DNA from: Laccaria trichodermophora
Taxonomy: Eukaryota > Basidiomycota > Agaricomycetes > Agaricales > Hydnangiaceae
Direction: 5' to 3'
Assembly: GCA_018417955.1 (NCBI GenBank)
Contig: JACTVC010000005.1
Coordinates: 310,001-374,000 of the forward strand
Length of the DNA: 64,000 nucleotides
Shown here: positions 34,273 through 45,900 of the stretch, one piece after another
Numbering within the stretch: position 1 is the stretch's first letter
How the letters are laid out: each line of letters begins with the position of its first letter
Position numbers and translations under genes: made by a program
Notes under the pieces: generated by a model
Seen by the model: only the letters and a program-made list of their open reading frames with translations
Databases searched by the model: none
What the model was told of the DNA's origin: nothing

Positions 34273-37200
34273 ATGAAACGAGCTGCCACTTGCGAGGCAG
34301 ATGACGAGCGAAAGTCGTCAAAGCCTCGCTTAAATGTTCCCTCGTTCCCCTTTGACAACCACCTTGATCAGAATCCCTTTGACATCTTTGAGAATGGCCC
34401 AAATCCTGCAGGGTTCATCCGAGGCAAATTCTTCATGGTCTGGCGACCATCGGCGTCGGCGCAGAAGTTTCTTGCCGTCGTCGAAGTTGCTCCTGAGCCC
34501 AGCCTGAAGTACACGGATTCACGTACAGTTCGTTTTCAAGTCGAGTTTTCCGGTCGCTGCGCAAAATTCTTCCACATCTTTACGGATTCCATCAGCGTCG
34601 CGACACACTTTATTCTGTCGCTGGAAGGCGCTCACCTTGATAAACGCAGCAGTAGCTCGGTTGGCCTTCCCATGACAATTAGTTTCCCCGACGGCGTTAA
34701 AATCAAATGTACCCGATCACACAAGGAGATGGTAATTGACACTTGGATGAGTAGGTTTTTCCTCTCATGTCTCTCAATTTGGATTAACTTGATTCAAATC
34801 AGTGGAAAAGTCGGAAGAGGCACAAGATGCAAATTGGTTTTCGACCCCATTAGTGACATCGAAACGGTGTTCTCTGATCAGTGGGCCTCCAGCTGATGAG
34901 GGAGGAAACCCTATTCCTCTTCAGACCTCGCTCCAATCGTCAAATGCGAATGTACCCTCGATTTCCGTCAATGACACTCGGCCGCCGCCCGATGGGCTTG
35001 CTCCTCAACCGCTGTCAAACTCAACATCTTCAACCATGCTTGTGGCACCTAAGCAGCCATTGACTGCGAAGCAAAAAAAGAAACAAAAACGTGCGACCAG
35101 GGCATCCTTAGGTGTTTCGGAAACGGCCAATTTGGATCATGCGGTAGAAAAACAGCCCGTTGAAATCTCGTCCGTCATGCCATCGCCTACAACCGAGTTA
35201 TCCAACCCCTCACCCAAAGTTCCGAGCGACCACGTAAGCACCCTGCTCATTCATTCTTCCTACAGTGGTTCATGAAGAAGCTCAGGGGACATACACTTTA
35301 TTGAAGGACATCGCCTCGAATGGTCACTGTCAGCATAATGTTGCTGGTGTCGTAATTTATAAGTCTAGCCCCAAGCAAGTCGACTCTAGCAAAGGTATCC
35401 TCTTGCAACCTAGTATCGATCTATACTTATACGCAAAACGGCCGTAGATTGGCATTGCAGCTTTCGAATGGTAGACCCAGGCACTGCAAACCTCGAGGTC
35501 TCTGCGTCTTTCCGAGGCATCCAGGTCAATTGCTTTAAAAAAGCCAAACATTGGCTACCTTGCCCTGAGCTCGGAGACATTATAATCCTGCGAGGTGTTA
35601 AGGTTTATATTTTACCACGCTGCTGAATTACACTCTGACTCTTAGCAGGTCTCCATGTTTAGGGGAAATCTCACTTTGGCTGGTTATCACGATATACTTT
35701 GCTGGGCCATCTTCTCATCAACGAAGGGAAAGATACATCATGGTGATGAGACAGAAGTTTCTGCGCCCGAAATGTCCACTGCGGGGTCTCGATCTTTGCA
35801 TTTCTTCGATCCTAAAGAATCCGACCTTCAATATTGCCAAAAGCTATCGAGCTGGTGGTGTAACCTTCAGAACGGCGAAAAGAACAATGCTCAAGAGAAC
35901 GCTGTTGCAAATATGTATCAAGTTCCCATCGGTGATGGTGTCAGACGACATTGTTTAATCAGCGAAGCCCACCCTGATAGACCTCCGTGTGGTTATTTTG
36001 ATTGCACAGTTGAGGTACGAGAAGCGTTACGTTCACTACTTGTCAAACTCACATGATACGCAGGTACTTGCTGGCTTTCCTAACCTTCAAGACAACATTT
36101 ACAGCCTTTATGTTACTGATTACACATGCAATAAAGATTTGTATCCCGTTCAAGCAAAATGGTGTCCTGCGTCTATGGCCACGCTCGTGCTCAAAATAGA
36201 GATGTGGGACAGTGCGGCTACTTTGGGGCGACGAATGCAAAAAGGAAGCTTTTATCACATACGGAACGCCCGGATGAAACGGAGCAATTACGGCTGTCTG
36301 GAGGGCAAAGTGGTTGAACAAAAAATTACCCAATTAGAGGAAGGGGAATCGGAAACGAACCTATACCTCAGGGCCCTATTGGAGTGCGCTTCCTTCTTCA
36401 TGTACTTCGCAATATTGTTTACTCATCACTTTTTAGCCGGAAACAAGCGTGGGAGAAGGTTGAAGACTCATCTGCCCAGTTCGAACATCGCTTGATCGAA
36501 GATGCTGTCGAAGATTCCTTTTTCAATGGCACAGTGGAGGTGAGTTATCCCCGAAAAACAAGGCTGAGCGTTTAATTACGTCTCATAGATCTTACGACTC
36601 GAGGAGAGCGATGGGCCATGTTTATATGTTACAGACTACACTGCCCATCCCCAGCTCTCTCCAAATTACTCAGGTACCTGGACCTTGAATCTTCAAGGAC
36701 GCATTCTTCGAGTCTTATTGGACAACGAACAATATGAAATGGCAAAATTACTTAATGTGCCTGGTTACTATCGCATTAACAAACTCCGTCTGCGTATGAA
36801 CAAAGCAGTAAAGTTGCTTCACGGAATCCTTGGTGGCAACGAGAGAAAAATACAAAACTTGACCTTGGATGCTGGCGATGAGCGTTATGCAGAATTGATT
36901 CGGTGGGTAGAATCATGCCATATACACCGACCGCTTACTGATGCACATAATTGTGTAAGACGTAAATCGCTCTGGCAGCAGCAGACGAGTTCGGCACCCG
37001 TTCAAGGTCTTTATTACTCAACCATCAAACAAATCTTGGAATTCGATCGATATCCTAATAAACACAGGATATTCGCTAGGGTTATCAAGATGTATCCGCC
37101 AGACCTGAGGAATGCCATTATCTTGTTCTGTTCTCGATGCAAGTCAGAGTATGTCTATATTTTTTCCTTTGATATAAATATTCTAACATCATGTCGTCTC

Positions 37201-37609
37201 AGGATTGATCCATCTCGGAAAGCTTGTTACGATTGCTACGATTTCGATCACGAATATGTCCAATATCTATACCATCTTGCTTTGGCGATAGAGAATAAAG
37301 AGGGTCAGCAACTCGCGGTATCCGTTGATGATGACGTATGTTCTTCCAGATGCATTGAATCAAAATCATTCTGATGAGATTTAGTGTCATTTATTCAATG
37401 ATTTGAAGCGGATAGATATTCGCGATAACTCTGAAGCTCAAATCAAGTTACGCGACCGTCTTAAACCGTTTCTTGGGGCCCTGGTGGACCTTCATCAACC
37501 TTTAAGCATGGATGCTGTCCGATCGACTGCATTCCACACCCTCGTCATTGAATGTTGGAAAAACTCAGAAGGGGTACCTAGCTTTGGGCTTGCACGGGTA
37601 GGTGCCTAG
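34273..37609 (+). CDS. POT1: Protection of telomeres protein 1 (POT1)
   Basis: 959 aa. Exons: 34273-34750, 34803-35233, 35286-35394, 35448-35602, 35649-36014, 36064-36383, 36437-36539, 36589-37148, 37203-37335, 37385-37609. Binds single-stranded telomeric DNA in the shelterin-type complex. The first OB-fold shows VAGVVIYKSSPKQ, DWHCSFRMVDP, FRGIQVNCF and GDIIILRGVKVSMFRGNLTL. A second OB-type region has NIYSLYVTDYT and LVLKIEMWDSA. An extra N-terminal domain of about 270 residues precedes them. The last exon may instead splice at 37598 into 37669 or later; the simple read-through stop (37609) is given. Confidence 0.85.
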
Positions 37610-37716
37610 TCTGTGCAGTATTCAACCCGACAACAGCTTCGAAACGCATAATTCTTCATTTCATTCACAACAGTGGAAAGTCTGGATATTTCCGCTATGG
37701 GTGGGACATACAACAT

Positions 37717-39011
37717 CTACCATGCCAACAATCCACCTAAAGCAACACCTCCTAACCAACCTGCAAACGGCGTGGGGTTTGAGCTGCCAACAAGTGACCT
37801 CCCAAAATTAACCAGACCTGGACCGGCTACAATCACAACGAATCAAAAATATCTTGCAAGGGAGAATCAGTACTCACGACAAACACCTGTCAATCCCCAT
37901 CCAACTCCAAAGATTGCAGCACCAACAACCAGTTCTACGTCGATCTTCCCACGTGGATTCGGAATACCCCATTTACCTCCAAGGCAAGGCCTTTCGTTTC
38001 CGCGTGCGTAATGGTACAACAGAATATTGAGGGGGAGCGCCCCCACGGCGAGGAAAGCGAGAGAAGGATCGAACGCGCGATGGAATGGCAAAAGAAGGAA
38101 GGAAAGAACGCGAGTGGGGTCTGTTAGATTCGACAGCCGAAGGGCGAGTGCGAAGTGAAAGCCGGTTATAAGAGGAGCTAGCAAGCGGAGAACAGAATTT
38201 GAAGAGTCGAACTGGTTGACGAGCGTCGAGTGTTCGTCGACAGACGGGTTGAGCTGAGTATCAGCAGGGGACTTTGAATATTGTCAACAAAAGCAGCGCT
38301 GGTACAGAACACGGAGGACGTACGAGGTTGTACAAAAGAACAGATAAAGTGAGAGGTACGGCCTGAAATGCAATTAATTTTGGACCGATGGGACCAAGAG
38401 ACCAATCTGTAGTGCTAATTGCTGGCAAGTCTTGATGAAAGACATACGTCGTGACAACGCCTGTAATAAAAAAGGTTGCAGTCGCTACCAACGAACTATT
38501 AATAGATCACGCCGTTCTTCCATCAACAACAGGGAAAGAAGAAAGGAAGCTTATTTGACTTACCGCAAAGAGAATCGGGATAAGCCGCTAATCATATGAC
38601 TGTCAGGGGAGCCTAATTAACGTTGTGGAAAAACATATCGATAATCGAAAATCACCCAGAGGTACATCCTTTCGACAACTGTAGCACCATTAGTAATCAG
38701 ACATACTGAAAGTAAAAAATTATACAGGGATGCCGCACCTTAGTCCCGAAACCAACCAAGAAGCCCGAAAGCAATACCTTAGGAAGAGGAAGTAGTGGAG
38801 GCGGGAGGCTTGTGTTTTCAAGCATAGCCACAAAAACTCCCCCAAGGATGAGACCAACTGCTCCAGACAAAGCCTCTGGGTTTCCCTTCATTGCGTGATG
38901 CACGAAACCCGAAACTCCCAATACACTCCCATTCAGAAGCAAAAGGGCATGAACTGGGATTGGAATACTCAATCCCCCAAGAAAAGATTGGAATGGGGTG
39001 CTATGTGACAT
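37717..39011 (-). CDS. YeeE/YedE-family membrane transporter (sulfur transport domain)
   Basis: 329 aa. Exons (transcript order): 39011-38739, 38678-38656, 38599-38564, 38495-38324, 38253-37878, 37826-37717. A polytopic membrane protein; bacterial TsuA (YeeE) takes up thiosulfate. The two half-repeats are visible: LLSGFLVGFGTKLSKGCTSG with HMISGLSRFSLRS, and VVGAAIFGVGWGLTGVCPGP with GLVNFGR. The paired Gly/Cys motifs (KGCTSGH and GVCPGPG) are the family signature. Substrate in a fungus is not known. The 3' end reaches into the possible alternative last exon of POT1. Confidence 0.88.
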
Positions 39012-39151
39012 GGGCTAAGCAAAGTTTATGATTTGCGGTCTAGTCTAAGTGCGGTGACATTGTCACTCATAATCGTTCCTGACAAGTATGTATGTCGTGA
39101 TAAGGAAAACCTTCCACAATTTCCAACTTCATAACAGTTGTCACTAAGTAT

Positions 39152-40552
39152 TCAGCTCCCAGCTCCTTTGAGCATATCCTACACCAGGATTAGTGTACGG
39201 AAAAATGACCAAGTCTCTTCATACCTCAAGCTCAGCTGCGCTGATCGGACACAAAAATGAGAAAGTGTTGGCGACCACAGGAGAAATCGTCACAAGCACA
39301 ATTCGAATGCCCAACTAGAAAAAAATAGGTTTTCAAAACCGAGGGCTCAAGATGATAACAGAGAGCTAACCGTAATCTTGTAATTGACTGATATGTTGCT
39401 TTTTGTCCCTCCATTGACGCCACATTTATTTGCCAGATCTATCAAAATCTTACCCTGAGGATCAAGAGTCGTCTGGTAGGAAAGCATGAATGGGAATGTG
39501 AATTCAGTTTGTGATCTTGAATGGAATATAATGTTTTCTGAAATCCCGCCGCCAATCAGGGTGTTGTTGATTGGATAGTATATCTGCGCCGCTTTGAGTA
39601 AAAAATAATCGGTTTCTACACATTGCGGATAAATACCTCAGCTTCAATTTTTTGAAAGTTGACAGAGAAATAATTTGGATTATTGACGCTAAAAAGCGGT
39701 AAGGCAAGTAAGCTCGATGGTCAACCAATAGTGCAAAATGCTGACGAGATGTTAACTCCCAGGTTGATCGATAAACCTGAGCCCTAGAGTCATTTGAGCC
39801 AAAATACGACCACTAGATAAGAAAAGACCCACTCCCGTAACATTGACCCCAGAAGTTTGGACATTCCCGATGACAACGCTGGGCGGTCTTATCCACTTTG
39901 AAAAGGCAAAAATAAAGCTCGGAATCACTGTTGGTTGGACCTGACCTACCAGAGCCAGGGAAAGAACGATGCTGACGATCAAGAAGACGGTCGTCATGAT
40001 TGTACAACAACAAATACGTCCAACGCAGCGCCCTCGTCCTCCCTTGAAAGGCAAGCGGTCAACAAGACATGCTCGTCTTTTATGAATATGACATACTTTC
40101 GTCCACAAGTTCCCCTGATGGTCAACTCTATAATTCTTGATAGCACGAACTGATCTATTTCTCCCAAAGTGAACATCACGTCAAGAAGAACAAGTAACGG
40201 CACACTTTGGAGTGGTCGGCGTAAACTCTCCCTTATCAAATCCACCGCCCTCCTTACGCACGGGGGCAACCGCGAGGGCAGGGATACTGGTTCTATTGGC
40301 GTCGGTTATGTAGGCTCCATTTGAGGGCTGCCGTTGAGCTATTTTTGTTGAGGGCAGTCGTTGAGGGGGGTAAGTCTGTGTACCGGAATTTGAGTCGTGG
40401 TATGGCTGATTCGATTCGCTATCATATGCTGTAGAATATGGGTCATAATCTGGACCGATGTCATCGTATGTCTGTCGTGGAGCGTAAGAGCCATGATAGT
40501 TATTTTGAGTGCCCAAGTTATATTGGTCGACGTAGGGGTCTCGGTATGCCAT
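39152..40552 (-). CDS. LEA_2-like single-pass membrane protein
   Basis: 326 aa. Exons (transcript order): 40552-40206, 40154-40097, 40042-39950, 39895-39833, 39783-39746, 39688-39637, 39583-39371, 39314-39225, 39178-39152. A Tyr/Pro/Ser-rich cytosolic part, the basic CxCxx stretch GGRGRCVGRICCC, then a membrane helix (TTVFLIVSIVLSLALW), then a beta-rich domain with SINLGVNISVNNPNYFSVNF, FTFPFMLSYQTTLDPQG and VNYKITLGIRIVLVTISP. This matches LEA_2/NDR1-HIN1-type proteins of basidiomycetes. The last exon (DMLKGAGS) is less certain; reading through would stop after ELEV. Confidence 0.82.
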
Positions 40553-40632
40553 CGAATGGTCTACGAACAAGGGAAACAAGCGCAGAAAAGAAAGATTGTC
40601 GGAGAAAGGTGTCAGGCTGGCTGCGGGGTGCT

Positions 40633-40657
40633 GTCGAGAATGATGGTCATTCTCGAC
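40633..40657. repeat. Perfect 11-bp inverted repeat with 3-nt loop
   Basis: GTCGAGAATGA and its exact complement are separated by TGG. It lies 81 bp upstream of the LEA_2-like ATG, between it and the 3' end of the RING gene. It could be a hairpin in the 5' leader or a palindromic factor site. Confidence 0.5.
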
Positions 40658-40826
40658 GACCGGTCACAGGTCACGATCAACTCAACCGGCTGTGCAGAAA
40701 ACATATATACACTGGTCATACATAATACTTGAAAGCTTCATCTCACTACTAGAAGCTTCACAATAAAGTAAATGTCCAAAAAACATGCGACGAAGCAGAA
40801 TAGCAGAATGTGTCCTACGTCCGATT

Positions 40827-42491
40827 TCACCCAAAGCGTCCTTGGTGGTTCAGAGAACGTGCTGCGGGAACAAACGGCATCCTTTGCCCGACGATTCTCG
40901 GTGGCGACGCCCTGGAAGGTGCTCTTGATCCGGGATTGAAGACCTGTAAAGAATTTCCAGCATGCGAAGAAGCGATACGGTGGTAGAAAAAGCGTTGGGG
41001 TGCGGAAGTCGAGGTTCGTGGATCTTGGAGGGTATCGGTAACGTCGAGGAATGGGTGGGTTGCACGAGCACCAGAGCTGCCCAAGCCCGAAGATGTTTCA
41101 TTTGGATTGAACCCTGAATTGGCCTGTGTTCGCTGCTGTAAGTGCTGCGGTGTTGGCGGTGGGCCCATGTTAGTTTGTATTCGCTGTGGTTGGGTTGCAG
41201 CACTGGACGAGCGAGGTGGGCCAAGTTGCTTGCTTATATTAGGACCAGGGTTTGATCTTGACAATGTGGTTGGTGGGACGGGCGTGTGTCTCCGTTGCGC
41301 ATCTAGGCGTCCATCATAAGCACCTTTCTGGCGCTGCAATGACTTCGGGACAGCTTGAGCTAAAGATAACTGTGGTAGATGCAGTTGAGGAGTTTCGGGT
41401 GGGGCATATGCATACTGCCTAGTTTGTCGTTAGTAGTGTATATGCATCATTTCGCACCTGTACGTGCTTACTCCATCAATTTACTTGATGGACGCCGCTG
41501 CGCTCCGTTGGAAGAATGCATTTGAGTTCTGCCGGAACCATGATTTGGGTGAAGGCTGGGATCGTTGTGATTGCTTAGCGCGTGAGACGACAACTCTTGT
41601 ACAGTTTGGCCAGGTGGCAGAGTAAGTCTGGTGGGACCCAGTGGAGTTAGGGTTGAACGTGGACTAGAGCCAGCTACTGGCGTGCCGTTTTGGTGACCAT
41701 ATCTGGTTTTAAAAAAAGACATTTTTCGAATGAAATTAAGAAATAAAGGATATTATATTACTGCTCTGCAGGAACCATTTGACGTTTTCCATTGGAGTTC
41801 AGAGTTTCAGATGACCTGGCGTTGTCAGGCATGTTCGCGTGTCGAGCAAATCTTTGTTTGTATTGAAGCTGCTCATTTGCGTTCGACAACACTTCGTTCA
41901 TCCTGTAAAATCGAATGTTTATTCAGTTGATTTCCATATAGTTGTGTTACTTTTTGAGTTCGGCCACGTCGCGCTTGAGTCGGTCGACGAAAACTCGGAG
42001 TTGCTGGTGCCGTGTTCGATAATATCGTATTTGAGAAGCCATTGTTTCTTGTTGAAACTACGAAGTATGGAGTGTTTATCGGAGAAACCATGAAGGTGAC
42101 CCACCCTCACGGCATAAGCTGCGGAATCCACAGAATGAGAGACTGACCGAAACCACTCGGACATGGGTGGCTCCATCTAAGTTATGGCGTGTTGATATTC
42201 ACAAGCCACTTGATGGACATAGACCAACCTCCCGTTGAAGAGGTGCGAGTTGGATACCAGACGATCCGCATTGAGCACAGCTTTGATCGGCATCTTGAGT
42301 AAATCTTTATTGAAGTTTTATGCTACTCGCGAGTCAAAAGAGGACTCACTGAGGTGGGTATTGCAAATAACGTGGCCACACTCCGTCAGCCAGAAGGGAA
42401 CAGTTCCGCCTGAATCTGAGGAGAATGGAAGTTGACACTTGGCGCACGCCACGAAATCCCAGAAGTCAAAATCGGTAGAGGCAAGAGACAT
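40827..42491 (-). CDS. Zip3/RNF212-like RING protein (putative meiotic SUMO E3)
   Basis: 447 aa. Exons (transcript order): 42491-42350, 42293-42229, 42176-42111, 42057-41951, 41902-41762, 41702-41472, 41418-40827. RING near the N-terminus: CAKC, then a Ser/Gly insert, TECGHVICNTH and CAQC. A coiled coil follows (FQQETMASQIRYYRTRHQQL, RLKRDVAELKK, NEVLSNANEQLQYKQR). The remaining half is a Ser/Pro/Gln-rich disordered tail ending SLNHQGRFG. This order fits the Zip3/Cst9 family that promotes meiotic crossovers. A different RING E3 cannot be excluded. Divergent from the JmjC gene. Confidence 0.8.
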
Positions 42492-42935
42492 GATGGGCGC
42501 CAAAAGACAAGCCAGAGAAACACGTTGTGTCACGCGCTAGATTACTTACGGGCCGAGATTGGCGCCAATCTGTCAAATGTCTTTATTGCCATTGCTCGGC
42601 TGGCGAGGCAGCCAAAGGCACGCCAGGGCACGCCCTTGTGCATATGTCGCTACAGCATTCAAACAGCATTGCCCAGCATTGCTCTCAATTGACTTTGTAC
42701 TCCCTTTGGCTATTCTTGTGAGGCTATGTCGCCATTTCTTTACTATCAAAGCCGTGTTACATAAGTTGCTGTGTTGGCTGCACTTCCTTTTGACCAGAAC
42801 TGGAACAGAACAGCCCACTCTGTATATGGCGCCTCTTTTGACATGAGAAATGTTTGATGATACAGGCGCCTAGATGCCGTTGATATATATCATTGTAGAA
42901 GCATCAAGAGAATCCTTAGTTTCCCCCCGTCCACC
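42492..42935. other. Divergent intergenic region, no supported gene
   Basis: 444 bp between the ATGs of the RING and JmjC genes. I see no coding region or repeat that I can support; presumably it holds both promoters. Confidence 0.5.
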
Positions 42936-45900
42936 ATGGGTTTTGAAAAACAAAGGCAGAAACTGAAGACGTCCCAACCGAAATGGGGGGACCAATTTCC
43001 TGCTCGCGATCGCAGGCCCGGCGATCAGTCAGTGATCGCGGAGGCACGTGACAACCCCACCTTCCACTCTCCCACCCTTACCGCCTCCTACGACGCTCGC
43101 GTTTCCAAGCTAGACGCGCTCATTACTCGGAACGGTATGCACGCCGAAAGCACCATACAACCACGAAACACTTTTCTGTCTACTAAGGGCTGGACCATCG
43201 ACAGTCTTCTCAAAAAAAGCAAAAATTTCCATCATATTAAGCGCGTTCTCTCGTCGTCAAGGTCTTTGGCGAAATCGATTGAGCAGTATGAAGCAAACGG
43301 CAAACCTTTGGTCATTGAGGGGTGGCATAACCACAAAAATTGGGCAGAGTTTACGCTTGATGGCTTCTGTGAAGCGTCCGGAGAAGGTGCAGATAATCTC
43401 TTCTGTCTTTGCATTGGTGCTCATCAACCTCCCCTAGATATATCTGTTAGAAACATTCATGACCGGTCCGACAGAAAGATCTCATTATCCGATTTTATAA
43501 CCAAGTCACGTACGGCGCCTCAGTTCGCAACTCCAGAAGGTGTGTATAAATTGTAGAAGTTAATCTCCATTTAATTTACGATTTTCGCAGAAGCAGAAAG
43601 GCTGTATTGGAAAGACGCTGAATGTCCACCAGCGTGGAAGGAATGGCTGCAAGATGGCGATACCATCCCAGCGCATTTACTCGTCGATGGACCGGGCGAT
43701 GTATTTCGTTATCGACCAAAAACAGTAAGAAGATTTGTAGTTTTTTTTCTGGAGGGGGGGATTAAGTCAATTTTTTTTCTAATGCAGGAAGTTGTGGAAA
43801 CACTCATGTGCTACGTCGGGGTGGGTGATACCTTTACGCCCTGCCACAAAGACCTCTGTGGATCCTCTGGTCAGAATTTAATGTGCTACACGGAAAACGA
43901 CGGATCTTCCTTCTGGTTTATGTCAGAAAGTTCAAGTGCTCCTCAAGTGGCTGATTACTTTCAGAGCTTGAGGCAAGAAATCGACCACGAGTCTCATGTT
44001 ATCACGATCGACGAGTTGAGCAAGGCTCCATTCAAAGTTTACATCACGGAGCAGAAACTCGGAGACCTGGTTTTAGTTCCCCCCAGAAGCTGTCACCAGG
44101 TTGTCAATTTTGGCGGGATTACAATCAAGACATCGTGGTCAAGAATGACTTGGAAGGGTTTGTCAATGGCATACTACCATGAACTCCCAATCTATCGGAG
44201 GTAAGCCTCAAGTCTTTTCTGAGTTAAATTTCTTTCTGAAGACATGCATTTCAGGGTATGCCGATCTGAAACTTATCGTGTCAAGAGTACCATCTATTAC
44301 ACCTTGCTGGGATTGACCAGAGAGCTCAATGACTTGCTTGATCGCAAGTCATCTAGCACATCAGGTTCAATGTCTCGGAGTACGACCCCAACAACGCCGG
44401 GAAACCCTACTCTTGAGTCTCATCATGAACCTCTTAGCGCGTCTGATCCTCAACGTTCGGTGGAAGACCAATTAATCGCTAAACTTTCCGAAACACTTTC
44501 TCTGTATGACGCCATCATTAGCGACGAATACTCCCCTCTTTCGTCGGGTACTGACCTAACCGCCCACGAGCGGACCACATGCGATTTCTGTGGCGCGGAC
44601 GTTTTTCAAAGTTTTTTTGAGTGCCGCAAGTGCACAGCTGGCCAGTCTGAATCGAGTGATCATGGTAGCTATGTTGTCTGTGCAGGATGCTACGTGGAGG
44701 GTCGAAGCTGCAAATGTTTGATCATGGAGCCCATGCAGTGTCGTCCGTTTGATGATCTCTTGAGCGTTCGCAGGCAAACAGTCAAAGTTTTACAGGCTGG
44801 AGGCTTACAGAAAGTTGAATTGGAACCGTGGGTACCGTTTTCTGGCTAATCTTTTTCTGCTAACACTGGGGCTCAGCAACTTTCTCGAAGATTGTCGCTC
44901 GGGAACGTTCCGTGCCGCCCGTCTTCTGCTTAAGAGACGTAAACATAGCGTTACGGTCTGTTGGTTCTATTCTGCATCGCACCTCTCTGAGTCCTTTTAC
45001 AGAAGACCACGAAAGTCTGCACCATCGCGAGGGTCCACGAAGACTCGCACACTCTTCCGTTTGCCTCTACGTTGGCATGCAGAGGATGCCATTCCGCAAA
45101 ATGCTTCTCGCACATCCTGGTCGACCAAAGAATGCATTCCGCAGAAGCACTACTTTTTCATGAGTTTGATGAGACTCAAACTCGGGGCTCCTATCACCAA
45201 CGTCACCTGAATGGAAAGAAAAGATTCGAGGACGGGATTTCAAGCCTTCAAACTAAGCAAAAGAATGGATTATGTCCGAATCTCCAACTCCAATGCGTGG
45301 ACATGGCACTCAAGTATGGTGCTTGTAGGCCCATTGCTCCTACCTTTATGAGTCCCGGTTGGTATGACACCGTTGTTCATGTTCCCAGGGTTAGTGGCGT
45401 TCATCGAGGCAATCTCACTCTCTTACCTTTGTAGCTAGGCCATCGAGCACCCAGGATTTCCTCAAGCTGATGAACATCCAGAGAAATTCTCTGCACCCAC
45501 ACCGATCATTCAGCCAGCTTCCAAGTCTTCAACGCATAACAAATCTAGTTCTACTTTTCCTCCGGAAATGGGACGTAGGCCAAACCTTGCTTTTGTGTTG
45601 GTCCCACCGGCATCATACACCATCTCTGGGCCATTGCATTTCTCAAGCATTACCAACGCGGCTCCTCAGATTTCTAACGCGGCTCCTCAGACTTCTAACG
45701 TGGCTTCTGCTATCCAGAAAGAAGGGACACTCGACCCCGCCGAAGCCTCCCCACTTAGTGACTCTCCTAAAAGAAAGGGTAAGCGAAAAGCGGATGACGA
45801 AGATTTTTATCCTTCTCCCTCCACTGCCCCTGCCAAAATCAGGAGGAAACGCAGCGTCACAAGTGGCAATGCAAACGTAACAACAAGGCACTCCCCCATA

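Noticed and set aside
37673..38011. Pro-rich plus-strand extension of POT1
   Set aside because: The frame cannot be joined to the preceding POT1 exon with a usable splice phase and is antisense to clear YeeE/YedE coding sequence.
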